From Pseudolactococcus hodotermopsidis (lineage in GTDB: Bacteria > Bacillota > Bacilli > Lactobacillales > Streptococcaceae), in the NCBI RefSeq assembly GCF_011170085.1, contig NZ_BLLI01000005.1, forward strand, positions 1 to 60,504: a stretch of 60,504 nucleotides of DNA, read 5' to 3'. Every line of letters starts with the position of its first letter. Position 1 is the first letter of the stretch. Positions 44,332 through 52,620 of the stretch are shown here, one piece after another. The notes under the pieces were generated by a model, which was not told where the DNA came from, ran no database searches, and worked only from the letters and a program-made list of their open reading frames with translations. Made by a program: the position numbers and the translations under genes.

Positions 44332-44972
44332 TGTATAGATAATTTTTCTCCAAATTTACAGTAGGGCAGGACAGGGCAGAGCGTGCATTTGGGACTGCGC
44401 GCGGTGCAGTGATAGCGCCCAAAAAAGATTAGGCGATGATGGGTCACGACCCACTCGCTTTCAGGCACAACTTTCATCAGCTTGTCCTCCACTTCCGTGA
44501 CCGTTGCTGACTGTTTGACCAATTGCAAGCGTTTCGACACACGCTCAACATGCGTATCAACAGCGATACCAGGAATGCCAAACGCATCGCCTAAAACAAC
44601 ATTCGCCGTTTTACGCCCAACACCTGGCAATTTTTGGAGCAAGTCCTTGTCATGTGGCAGTTCACCACCAAAGTCTGTCTCAAGCATTTCCGCCGTTCTG
44701 ATGATATTTTTTGCCTTGCTATGATACAGACCAATGGTCTTAATCAAGCTTTCAACGTCAGAAATATCAGCAAGGGCAAGACTTTTACTATCTGGATACT
44801 TGGCAAATAGTGCTGGCGTTGCTTTATTAACCCCCTTATCAGTTGCTTGAGCTGACAATATAACCGCTATCAGCATTTGAAATGGCGTGTCAGACCTCAG
44901 CTCGCCATGTGCACGAGGGAACATCTCAGCGATAATATCAAGAATTTTCAAAAAATTGGCTTTACTCAGCAT
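44328..44972 (-). CDS. nth: Endonuclease III (DNA glycosylase/AP lyase)
   Basis: Removes oxidised pyrimidines and cuts the abasic site. The helix-hairpin-helix LPGVGRKTANVVLGDAF carries the catalytic Lys, and the catalytic Asp is in AVDTHVERVSKRL. The [4Fe-4S] cluster motif C-x6-C-x2-C-x5-C is complete at the C-terminus (CTARSPKCTLCPVLPYC). The ATG at 44972 lies inside the end of dnaD (11-bp overlap) and follows GGGGG; the longer open frame covers dnaD sequence. It has 214 residues. Confidence 0.95.
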   Translation of the reverse strand: MLSKANFLKILDIIAEMFPRAHGELRSDTPFQMLIAVILSAQATDKGVNKATPALFAKYPDSKSLALADISDVESLIKTIGLYHSKAKNIIRTAEMLETDFGGELPHDKDLLQKLPGVGRKTANVVLGDAFGIPGIAVDTHVERVSKRLQLVKQSATVTEVEDKLMKVVPESEWVVTHHRLIFFGRYHCTARSPKCTLCPVLPYCKFGEKLSIQ

Positions 44973-45654
44973 TATCAAACCCCCAAGCCTTGCGTAAGGC
45001 ATCAGCTGAACTGAAAAACTCTTCTGAAAGTGGGGCAGCTGTTTGCTGATTAGTCTTGTAACTCTCACGTTCTTCACGATTATCAGCAACATCACGTGCT
45101 GTTACAATGCCGTCATTGCGCCAATTTCGCAAAATTGCCCGAATATAAGGGAGGGCAACTTTACGATTTAAGGCTGCCTCGCGTAAGGCTTGCAAAATCA
45201 AATCAGCCTCAAATTTATCTTCTGTCAGCCACTTTTGCAATTCTTCGATGTTAATCGGTGTCAATCCCCCTGGCATTTCTGGCTCAAATGCTGCAATTAA
45301 ACGAGAAATATCGGAAACTGAATCGTCATTTTCAGCACTCACTTCTGGCAAAGGACTTGCTAAAAGTTCGTCCAATTTAGCAAAAGCTAGACGTGTATCA
45401 AAACGCACGTTACCTGTTATTTCATCAAAATCTGCTGTCATGGTCTGCGATTCTGCCAAAATCTCAATCGTCTGGTTGACCTCAGCTGTCGTCATCTGCA
45501 AATAAGCTGCAACTTGACTGGGTGCTAGCGATTCATTACCATAAAAATAAAGCCACACGTTAAAACTCGCTAAGTTTGGAAAAATGTCCAAAAGATGTGC
45601 CAAAAACAGTTCTGGCAACACGATATTTTTTTTATACTGGTCATAAAATGTCAT
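44962..45654 (-). CDS. dnaD: DNA replication protein DnaD
   Basis: A primosomal protein that helps load the replicative helicase and remodels DNA. The N-terminal winged helix (~1-110; LPELFLAHLLDIFPNL) is followed by the DnaD C-terminal domain (~125-200) with EELQKWLTEDKFEADLILQALREAALN and the YIRAILRNW motif that marks the family. It has 230 residues. No Shine-Dalgarno sequence precedes the ATG; a TATAAT lies 6 nt upstream. It is first in an operon with nth, trmK and nif3. Confidence 0.93.
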   Translation of the reverse strand: MTFYDQYKKNIVLPELFLAHLLDIFPNLASFNVWLYFYGNESLAPSQVAAYLQMTTAEVNQTIEILAESQTMTADFDEITGNVRFDTRLAFAKLDELLASPLPEVSAENDDSVSDISRLIAAFEPEMPGGLTPINIEELQKWLTEDKFEADLILQALREAALNRKVALPYIRAILRNWRNDGIVTARDVADNREERESYKTNQQTAAPLSEEFFSSADALRKAWGFDNAE

Positions 45655-45660
45655 AATTTT

Positions 45661-45669
45661 ATTATACCA
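45661..45669 (-). promoter_or_regulatory. Extended -10 promoter abutting the dnaD start codon
   Basis: TGGTATAAT on the minus strand ends 6 nt (AAAATT) before the dnaD ATG. It lies directly behind the metA terminator. A TTGACC 19 bp upstream is a possible, badly spaced -35. Initiation 7 nt downstream would fall on the A of the ATG. Confidence 0.55.
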
Positions 45670-45688
45670 AAAAAACCACTCCTGTGGT
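45669..45688 (-). terminator. Terminator of metA
   Basis: On the minus strand ACCAC-AGGA-GTGGT is followed by seven T. The stem begins at the metA stop codon and ends at the dnaD promoter. Confidence 0.75.
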
Positions 45689-46620
45689 CAAAGATTAAAA
45701 TATTCATACTTTGCTAAATCGCGTAAATCGTAGGGCGTATCTTGATAGACAGCATAATTCAACCAATTCGAGAAAAATAAACTCGCCGCACTCGCCCAAT
45801 TCATGCGCGGCTTCTGTGTTGAATCGTCATTTGGGAAATAGTTGTCAGGCATAATATTTTCACCAAAAATTGCTTTATCACGCTGATATTCAAAATCTAA
45901 GGTCATGCGATCGTATTCCAAATGCCCAAAACTGTAAACTTCCCGTAAATTTTTCTTGACCGCAATTGCTAACCCTGAGCGCTCTCCACACGATAAAACC
46001 TCAAAATCATGTGGTAATTCACTGGCATAAGTCGTCGTACAGCGAGAATGAGGTGCAACAAAATCGTCATCAAAACCACGAAATAAAACATGTTTGGGAT
46101 TTTCGACTGTTTGATGATAGATACCCCAAAGTTTTTGTGTAAGCGCATGTTTCGGGATACCATAACGTGCATAAAGCCCCGCCTGTGCGCCCCAACAGAT
46201 ATGCAAAGTCGAGTAAACATGAAGACGTGACCAATCAAAAACCGTACTTAATTCCTGCCAATAATCAACTGCCTCAAAAGCCAAATTTTCAACAGGCGCC
46301 CCAGTCACAATCATACCGTCATAAAACTCATCCTTAATTTCATCAAAAGACTTGTAAAATGTATCCAAATGATTTTGCCTAATATTTTTAGATTGATGGG
46401 TCGCCATATACAAAAAATCAACGTTAATTTGCAAAGGTGTATTGGATAAAAGTGCCAAAAGTTGCGTTTCTGTGACCATTTTTCGGGGCATAAGATTGAC
46501 CACCAAAATTTTCAGCACGCGAATCTCTTGTTGCTCCGCCCGCTTGTCATCCATAACAAAAATATTATCCGACGCCAAAATTTTGACTGCTGGTAAATGA
46601 TGATTGACTTTTACAGGCAC
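45688..46620 (-). CDS. metA: Homoserine O-acyltransferase MetA
   Basis: Acylates homoserine for methionine synthesis. The 310-residue protein has the class I GATase-like triad: Cys in HICWGAQAGLY, His and Glu in SFGHLEYDRM. Glu in TGAPVENLAFEAVDYW is at the position where Glu (Bacillus type) selects acetyl-CoA and Gly (E. coli) selects succinyl-CoA, so acetyl transfer is expected despite the usual name. The start is the GTG at 46620 (VPVKVNHHLPAVKIL) with AAAGGGG 7 bp upstream; the frame extends to an unlikely start upstream. Confidence 0.93.
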   Translation of the reverse strand: MPVKVNHHLPAVKILASDNIFVMDDKRAEQQEIRVLKILVVNLMPRKMVTETQLLALLSNTPLQINVDFLYMATHQSKNIRQNHLDTFYKSFDEIKDEFYDGMIVTGAPVENLAFEAVDYWQELSTVFDWSRLHVYSTLHICWGAQAGLYARYGIPKHALTQKLWGIYHQTVENPKHVLFRGFDDDFVAPHSRCTTTYASELPHDFEVLSCGERSGLAIAVKKNLREVYSFGHLEYDRMTLDFEYQRDKAIFGENIMPDNYFPNDDSTQKPRMNWASAASLFFSNWLNYAVYQDTPYDLRDLAKYEYFNL

Positions 46621-46661
46621 AATATTACCCCTTTTCCTATTTTTATAAAAACCTATACTTA

Positions 46662-46698
46662 ATTTTATCACTTTTCATCATAGTTTGAAACTATGATG
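46662..46698 (-). promoter_or_regulatory. metA promoter region with perfect palindrome
   Basis: CATCATAGTT (46676-46685) and AACTATGATG (46689-46698) are perfect 10-bp arms around TGA. On the minus strand TGATAAAAT (46670-46662), an extended -10, follows, so the palindrome covers the -35 region. This is the position expected for a repressor or LysR-type activator; the regulator is unknown. Confidence 0.6.
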
Positions 46699-46715
46699 AA
46701 CTTATAGTTAGCTAT

Positions 46716-46743
46716 AAAAAAAAACTATAACAAAATATAGTTT
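46716..46743 (-). terminator. Terminator of the DUF1054 gene
   Basis: AAACTATA-TTTTGT-TATAGTTT followed by a run of T on the minus strand, directly after the stop at 46745. Confidence 0.8.
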
Positions 46744-46744
46744 T

Positions 46745-47332
46745 CTAAGCATTCAAAGCTTGATAAAGCGGAAATAACAGCTCAAACGTTTCTAAAATAT
46801 AACTTTCTGGCGTTTCTTGCCAAATTTTCGACTTACGAAGAATGACCCGCCCGACTTCAAACTCGCCTTTCTTGACATCGTGGAGACGTTTAATGCCAGT
46901 CTCTAGTTCTTCAGAGACGGAAAAATAGTCAGCTTTCGTATGATCCAAAGAATAGACAAAATCGCTCGGAAAGTCATGATGGTCAGCCAAATACTCCGCA
47001 TATGCTACACGATTCACAGGATTATCAATGATTGACAGATACATAAAGATATAATCACCCCAAATTCCCAACTGCAAATGCGCTTGAGATTTATAGCCAC
47101 GTTTATTGTCAGAAATCGCTGCCCACGTATTTTCTGGCGCATATTTCGTCCGTCTGCGATGTTGGGCAATGTGAACAAAAGTCTCATTTCCCGTGAAAGC
47201 TGTCAAACGATGAGAAACCTCTGCCATTATCTCCGCAAAAATCGGCTGAATTTTCGACCGTATAGCTGCCATTCTGTCATCTAAACCAATAACATCAAAA
47301 ACCTCAAAAGAACTATCATCAAACATTAACAT
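46745..47332 (-). CDS. DUF1054 family protein (YktB-like)
   Basis: A 195-residue soluble protein. The start MFDDSSFEVFDVIGLDDRMAAIRSKIQPIF, HIAQHRRRTKYAPENTWAAI and SQAHLQLGIWGDYIFMYL are the landmarks of the YktB/DUF1054 family, whose function is unknown. Two ATG codons precede the chosen one; the first touches GGAGAG directly, so the ATG at 47332, 7 bp after GGAGA, is more likely. It is a single-gene unit with its own terminator. Confidence 0.85.
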   Translation of the reverse strand: MLMFDDSSFEVFDVIGLDDRMAAIRSKIQPIFAEIMAEVSHRLTAFTGNETFVHIAQHRRRTKYAPENTWAAISDNKRGYKSQAHLQLGIWGDYIFMYLSIIDNPVNRVAYAEYLADHHDFPSDFVYSLDHTKADYFSVSEELETGIKRLHDVKKGEFEVGRVILRKSKIWQETPESYILETFELLFPLYQALNA

Positions 47333-47400
47333 TTTCATCTCTCCAATTTAAATAGCTATCAACGCTTGTTCTTCAAATTAAATAACACAATGCACTATAA

Positions 47401-48669
47401 TCAAACTTCATGATAAACAATCTCTCCGTCACAAATCGTATATTTAACAACACCTTGTAAACTATCACTAATAAATGGCGAATTACTAGATTTTGAGGCA
47501 AAATCAGCCAAAATTTCACGACTTTCATTGGCATCAAAAATTACCAAATCAGCTGGTCCATTTTCCGCCAAATAACCTGTATCAAAACGATAGACTTTCG
47601 CAGGATTTATCGTCATTTTCTCAAGCAATTCTAATAATGTCAAATGCCCCTTTGCTACCAAATGCGTTATTCCAAGCGCAAGCGACGTTTCAAGCCCAAT
47701 CATACCACTCGGTGCTTTCTGCAACTCTTGATTTTTTTCATCATGGGTGTGGGGGGCATGATCGGTCGCAATCATATCAATCGTGCCGTCTTTTAAGCCT
47801 ATTATCAACTTTTCAATATCTGCTTGACGGCGCAAAGGCGGATTGAGCTTGGCGTTTGTGCCGTGCGACAAAATCGCATTTTCCGTAATTGAAAAATGTT
47901 GTGGCGTCACCTCACTTGAAACATTCGCGCCCATATTTTTGGCAAAACGCACAACAGCCACCGATTCCCCAGCTGATAAATGCTGAAAATGGACACGCGC
48001 CTTGGTATCAAGCGCAAGCATCGCATCGCGCGCCACCATACTGTACTCAGAAACGGTCGGCGCACCATTAAACCCACAGTGATGCGAAATTTTACCGTCA
48101 TTAATCCCCAAAACACCCGTCAGCTGTGGATCTTCCTCATGCAAAGACAAGAGCGTGTCAAACTCGACCGCCTTTTGCATCGCCTCACGCACCTTGCCCG
48201 CATCAGTAAAAGGAATGCCGTCATCAGAAAAGCCCGCCGCCCCCGCTTGTAAAAGCGCCTCAAAGTCAGTGAGCGTTCTGCCATCAAAGCTATTGGTAAT
48301 GGTCGCAACACTCTTAACATGAATCTTTTCATGCGCCCCAGCAGCCAAAACCTCTCTCAAAGTTTCAACAGTAGAAACCGTCGGATTGGTATTTGCCATC
48401 ATGACAACAGTCGTAAATCCACCGCGCGCCGCAGCAAGCGAACCAGTATGAATATCTTCCTTATGTGTCTGACCTGGCTCTCGAAAATGCACATGACAAT
48501 CAATCAAACCTGGCGCAACGATTTTATCCGTCGCATCAATAACATCAGCCTTTTCAGCCGACAAATTTCGGCCAATTTTGACAATTTTCTTGCCATCAAT
48601 CAAAACATCAGCAATCTCATCAAATTTAGTTTTCGGGTCAATAACACGACCGTTTTTAATTAGTAACAT
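47401..48669 (-). CDS. pyrC: Dihydroorotase
   Basis: Closes carbamoyl aspartate to dihydroorotate in pyrimidine synthesis. The 422-residue type I enzyme shows metal ligands in [16 protein letters not shown], the active-site [24 protein letters not shown] and [12 protein letters not shown]. Its ribosome binding site AAAGGAG, 5 bp before the ATG, is the last piece of a repeat unit of array B. The array separates it from pyrE upstream on the same strand. Confidence 0.95.
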   Translation of the reverse strand: MLLIKNGRVIDPKTKFDEIADVLIDGKKIVKIGRNLSAEKADVIDATDKIVAPGLIDCHVHFREPGQTHKEDIHTGSLAAARGGFTTVVMMANTNPTVSTVETLREVLAAGAHEKIHVKSVATITNSFDGRTLTDFEALLQAGAAGFSDDGIPFTDAGKVREAMQKAVEFDTLLSLHEEDPQLTGVLGINDGKISHHCGFNGAPTVSEYSMVARDAMLALDTKARVHFQHLSAGESVAVVRFAKNMGANVSSEVTPQHFSITENAILSHGTNAKLNPPLRRQADIEKLIIGLKDGTIDMIATDHAPHTHDEKNQELQKAPSGMIGLETSLALGITHLVAKGHLTLLELLEKMTINPAKVYRFDTGYLAENGPADLVIFDANESREILADFASKSSNSPFISDSLQGVVKYTICDGEIVYHEV

Positions 48670-49200
48670 GGCTACTCCTTTAGTGATTGAAGCATGAAAT
48701 GCCGAAGAACTTAGGGAAGTAGCTATCTACAACGTGCCTTAGCGGTTTAACGCTTAGGCGTTGGAGTGGCTACTCCTTTAGTGATTGAGGCATGAAATGC
48801 CGAAGAACTTAGGGAAGCAGCTATCTATAACGTGCCTTAGCGGTTTAACGCTTAGGCGTTGGAGTGGCTACTCCTTTAGTGATTGAGGCATGAAATGCCG
48901 AAGAACTTAGGGAAGTAGCTAGGCACAACGTGCCTTAGCGGTTTAACGCTTAGGCGTTGGAGTGGCTACTCCTTTAGCGATTGAGGCATGGAATGCCGAA
49001 GAACTTAGGGAAGTAGCTAGGCACAACGTGCCTTAGCGATTTATCGCTTAGCCGTTGGATGACCTTATGAATTCCGTTAGGTTAGCTACTTCTTTAATGT
49101 TTAAGGAACAAAGTGAGGGGCAACTTAGGAGCTTGCTACACACAACACGCTTTAATAATTGTGCGACGAAATCATGGAAAATATCACTCCTCATTCCCAT
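48670..49200. repeat. Tandem ~98-bp structured repeat, array B (four to five copies)
   Basis: A partial unit (48670-48687) is followed by units starting at 48688, 48786, 48884 (98 bp each), 48982 (120 bp, with a ~22-bp insert before its right arm) and a degenerate one from 49102. They share most of their sequence and orientation with array A, but the small hairpin is GGCAT-GAA-ATGCC instead of ACGAC-GAA-GTCGT. The terminal stem of the large hairpin reads AGCGAT-TT-ATCGCT in unit 4. The array fills the 570-bp gap between pyrE and pyrC and would be in their transcript. I see no gene in it. Confidence 0.9.
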
Positions 49201-49241
49201 ACAAAAATAGTTTGGTTAAAAGCAACCAAACATATTTTGTA

Positions 49242-49874
49242 TTAATCTTGCCAAGTCGTCTGATTTTCCTTGAATTTCTTCAAAAGTTGCAATTCATCTG
49301 CATTGACATAGCCAATTACCTTAGCAATTTCAATCAAATCAGAATAATTTGACAAAGTAATCAAAGGCAAGTTTGCTTTGGCAAAATTTTCGATACCACG
49401 TGGCAATTCATAAGTGAAAATCGCAGCAACACCAAGTACATCAGCACCTTCACGACGCGCAGCCTCAGCTGTCCCAATAACAGAGCCACCCGTCGAAATC
49501 AAATCTTCGATAATGACCATTTTTTGCCCTTTGGTAATCCGCCCCTCGATTTGATTGCCAGCACCATGGTCTTTAGCTTTGGCACGAATGTAAACCATCG
49601 GCAAATCAAGAATTTCAGCCACCCAAGCAGCATGTGGAACACCACCAGTTGCTGCTCCCGCAATCACTTCAACATCTGGAAATTCCGCACGAATCCGCTC
49701 AGCAAACCCTTGCGCAATACGACGGCGCACTTCTGGATAAGAAATCGTAATCCGATTATCTGTATAAATCGGCGATTGGATACCACTCGCCCAAGTAAAC
49801 GGCTTAGTTGGCTGAAGAAAAACCGCCTTGATGTCAAGCAAATCTTTGGCAATTTCACGGGATAAATTTTGCAT
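49242..49874 (-). CDS. pyrE: Orotate phosphoribosyltransferase
   Basis: Joins orotate to PRPP to make OMP. The 210-residue protein contains [55 protein letters not shown] and the PRPP loop [13 protein letters not shown]. It lies upstream of pyrC on the same strand but is separated from it by repeat array B. The first ATG (49874) was taken; a short GAG lies upstream (AAAGTGAGACTAAC). Confidence 0.95.
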   Translation of the reverse strand: MQNLSREIAKDLLDIKAVFLQPTKPFTWASGIQSPIYTDNRITISYPEVRRRIAQGFAERIRAEFPDVEVIAGAATGGVPHAAWVAEILDLPMVYIRAKAKDHGAGNQIEGRITKGQKMVIIEDLISTGGSVIGTAEAARREGADVLGVAAIFTYELPRGIENFAKANLPLITLSNYSDLIEIAKVIGYVNADELQLLKKFKENQTTWQD

Positions 49875-49889
49875 GTTAGTCTCACTTTC

Positions 49890-49913
49890 AAATAGTCTTA
49901 AACTATTTTATCA
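49890..49913 (-). promoter_or_regulatory. pyrE extended -10 overlapped by an inverted repeat
   Basis: On the minus strand TGATAAAAT (49913-49905) is an extended -10 candidate. AAATAGT (49890-49896) and ACTATTT (49902-49908) are inverted arms around a 5-bp centre that cover its downstream edge, so a regulator bound there would block initiation. No PyrR attenuator sequence is seen. Confidence 0.45.
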
Positions 49914-49967
49914 TAAAATACCACTTTATGCTAAAAATTTTAACTACTTTTCACCACAAACACAACC

Positions 49968-51296
49968 TCAAATATCTCTCACTGTTAAAGAAGTAATAGT
50001 TAAAGTCACACCTGCTTTTGCAATTGCACCAGATGAAATAGCAACACCCTCACGATTACGCAAGTCAATCTCAAATTCTGTGTCAAAAACAACAGGTTCA
50101 TCTGCCTTAACATCAAAATAGGTCACTATCCGTAAACTATCCCCACCTATGTTATTTTTGGCAAAAGATAAGAGTTTAAGACCATTAACATCTTCTGATA
50201 AGGTAAATTCCAGATGTAATTTAACATGATGTGCTTTAAGTTTCAAAAGTTCTGAAAATGGGAAACGTACCCAATCTGTCCCATCATTAACCGTTTCATA
50301 AGTCATCGGTGCAGATTCAAGCCAAGTTGAACCAAATGAAATTTGCTCACATGCAATGCCACCTTGCCCAATCAGCTTAGACAATTGAACATTGTAAAAG
50401 TCCATAACCTCAAAGGTCGCCATATCTTGCAAAATAATCTCAGATTTTATTTTAAACTTTTGATAATAGAAATTTAGCTCAGGAAAACCGTCTGATAACA
50501 TTGTTTGAAAAGTCTGCTTATGTGCTTTCGCCCAAAAACCATATCTGTTGACCATGTGAATAAAACGTGTCGGATGTTGCATAAAATCAGCACTTTCAAT
50601 CCGATTTATACCATGCTTAACATCATCACGCTTGGCATAAAGATAATGCCCCTCAAGCGCAACATACATCAGACCTTGGTCAGCGAAAAAATGAAAAGGT
50701 GTTTGGAGCAAATTTTTGTTATAAATCGGTTGTTCTTGATTTAATTTGTCTGCAACATTAATAAAAAAATGATAATCAATCTGATGCTCACGATAAGCCG
50801 CAACATCAATCAATAAAACACCAGAATTGGTAAAACCGCCTAAACGTTTTTGATTCCAAGTAAATGTTTCAGGTGGTGTCCAATCACCAAAATTCGCCGC
50901 ATAATTCCCTTGTAAATCCATGTCATAGATTGGCCAAATATCCTCGAAAAAGAGAATATCTAAATCAAAGTAGATGATTCGTTTAACAGTTTCAGGTAAA
51001 TATTTTGCTACCAACATATGATAATATGTTTGCTTAGGCCAGCGTTCAATCCCCGCCTCGTAAGAAGCCAACTCAGAAAATTCAGCATCAATAATCTGGA
51101 TATAAGTCACTTTTTGATTGTAAAAATCAGCAATTCTTGTAAGATTTTGCACATGCACATCAGACATATAATCTGTAAAAGCATAAAAATGAACATCATA
51201 ATCTTGATGTAGCTCGTAAAAATTTGTCATAAATGTTGGTGCATATTGGAAATATGACTCATCTCCAGCTATTAAAACATTAAGTTCTTTCTTCAT
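49968..51296 (-). CDS. Glycosyltransferase family 8-like protein (second of a tandem pair)
   Basis: A 442-residue retaining glycosyltransferase with a GT-A fold: NVLIAGDESYFQYAPTFMTN at the start, the metal-binding DxD in IIYFDLDILFFEDIW, and GFTNSGVLLIDVAAYR and FADQGLMYVAL further on, as in GT8. From about residue 300 a beta-rich C-terminal domain of ~140 residues follows, similar to that of its upstream neighbour. Donor and acceptor are unknown. It overlaps the neighbour by 17 bp and ends the ABC-F-glf-GT8-GT8 group. Confidence 0.83.
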   Translation of the reverse strand: MKKELNVLIAGDESYFQYAPTFMTNFYELHQDYDVHFYAFTDYMSDVHVQNLTRIADFYNQKVTYIQIIDAEFSELASYEAGIERWPKQTYYHMLVAKYLPETVKRIIYFDLDILFFEDIWPIYDMDLQGNYAANFGDWTPPETFTWNQKRLGGFTNSGVLLIDVAAYREHQIDYHFFINVADKLNQEQPIYNKNLLQTPFHFFADQGLMYVALEGHYLYAKRDDVKHGINRIESADFMQHPTRFIHMVNRYGFWAKAHKQTFQTMLSDGFPELNFYYQKFKIKSEIILQDMATFEVMDFYNVQLSKLIGQGGIACEQISFGSTWLESAPMTYETVNDGTDWVRFPFSELLKLKAHHVKLHLEFTLSEDVNGLKLLSFAKNNIGGDSLRIVTYFDVKADEPVVFDTEFEIDLRNREGVAISSGAIAKAGVTLTITSLTVRDI

Positions 51297-52620
51297 TTTC
51301 AGCTACACTTTCTTCTATCGTCAAATCAATCACATCAATTCGCGTACCAATCACATCCATTGCCGCATTTGAAAAACCGACACCTGAATAATCTCTCCAG
51401 CCAAAATTAATTCTAGCTTCAAAAACAGTCAGCTCATCTTTGACAACGTTCAAACTTTGCAAAACTTGAAATCTGCCACCATAATAACCGATGAAGTTAA
51501 AACCTGAAATAGCCTCAGAAGATTTAAAAGTCAACTTAACCACATATTCTTGAGGTTTTTTCTCAAAATAGTGTGAAAAGTAGAAATTAAGTCGCCACAT
51601 TCTTCTCTCAGTATTGAGATAAGATGCCAAAAATTTTGACGGCACACGCTGCCAAGCAAGAACAGCATAAGGAATCTCAAAATCTTTATGCGCAATGCGT
51701 GGTGTAAACGATTTATTAAAATAATTCAAAACATAAGTCGCAGAAATATTTTGCGTAATTGTCAAGGCCTCAAGTTTATAATAGTGATAAGACCAGTAAA
51801 TATCAGGGTTTGGCGCACCAATCAAATCGCCTGGTTCAGACTTGTGTGGCTTAACATGCAGATGATTAAAGTGAACAATCGCTGCTTTTTGATAATGCGC
51901 ACGATAATGAGCATTTGACCAATGAATCACATCAAGATTATCTTTAATGACAAGTTGCGTTCTCAAGGCAGCGTTAATCAACCCTTGATCAGCGAAAAAG
52001 AGCCGACCAGAATTATTACCCTTTATTGTATAGTTCCCTTTAGGAACAATTTCAGTATCAATATAATTTTGGAAAAATGTCGCTTCAAGGTTATTTTTCC
52101 GCATTTTTTTGACATTAAGTAACAGCACGCCCGCATTGACAGGATTGCCTTTGCGATACAAATCACGTTCAAGCCAGTCACTCATATCAACCAAAGGCTC
52201 CAAATCAAGCCAACCAATCAGATATTTATTTTCAAAATCATCAAAATAGAAATTTTCAATCGAACGGAAAAACATGACGTCAAGGTCAACTTTCAGAATA
52301 CGATCAACATCGTGCGGCAAATATTTCCCAGCCAAAAGGTAATAATACAAATGTTTTGGCCAACCAACAAGACCACCAGGATAATCACTCATAAAGGCAA
52401 ACTCAAACTCAGGAATTTCGATAAAAATAAATTTCGCATGATATTTATTAGCGATTTTGGTCAAATCGTCACGATTTTTCTTAGAAATAAAGTCTGAAAA
52501 AGCGTACAAAGTTACCTCAAACTCTTTGTGCAAGGTCAAAAAGTTCACAAAAAGTGTCGGCGCATAGGTTAAATAGCCATCGTCGGATGATAATAATAAA
52601 TTAATTGTTTTCTTTGCCAA
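51280..52620 (-). CDS. Glycosyltransferase family 8-like protein (first of a tandem pair)
   Basis: A 446-residue paralogue of the next gene. INLLLSSDDGYLTYAPTLFV opens the GT-A domain; the DxD is in RILKVDLDVMFFRSIE; GNPVNAGVLLLNVKKM and LFFADQGLINAAL follow. A similar C-terminal beta domain (~305-446) is present. The start is the TTG at 52620, 6 bp after GGAGG and 20 bp inside the end of glf; no ATG fits. Probable role: building a cell-surface polysaccharide or glycoconjugate with galactofuranose supplied by glf. That link is inferred from position only. Confidence 0.83.
   Translation of the reverse strand: MAKKTINLLLSSDDGYLTYAPTLFVNFLTLHKEFEVTLYAFSDFISKKNRDDLTKIANKYHAKFIFIEIPEFEFAFMSDYPGGLVGWPKHLYYYLLAGKYLPHDVDRILKVDLDVMFFRSIENFYFDDFENKYLIGWLDLEPLVDMSDWLERDLYRKGNPVNAGVLLLNVKKMRKNNLEATFFQNYIDTEIVPKGNYTIKGNNSGRLFFADQGLINAALRTQLVIKDNLDVIHWSNAHYRAHYQKAAIVHFNHLHVKPHKSEPGDLIGAPNPDIYWSYHYYKLEALTITQNISATYVLNYFNKSFTPRIAHKDFEIPYAVLAWQRVPSKFLASYLNTERRMWRLNFYFSHYFEKKPQEYVVKLTFKSSEAISGFNFIGYYGGRFQVLQSLNVVKDELTVFEARINFGWRDYSGVGFSNAAMDVIGTRIDVIDLTIEESVAENEERT

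Noticed and set aside
48670-49241. PyrR-type attenuator between pyrE and pyrC
   Set aside because: No PyrR-binding consensus or terminator was seen; the interval is explained by the repeat units.
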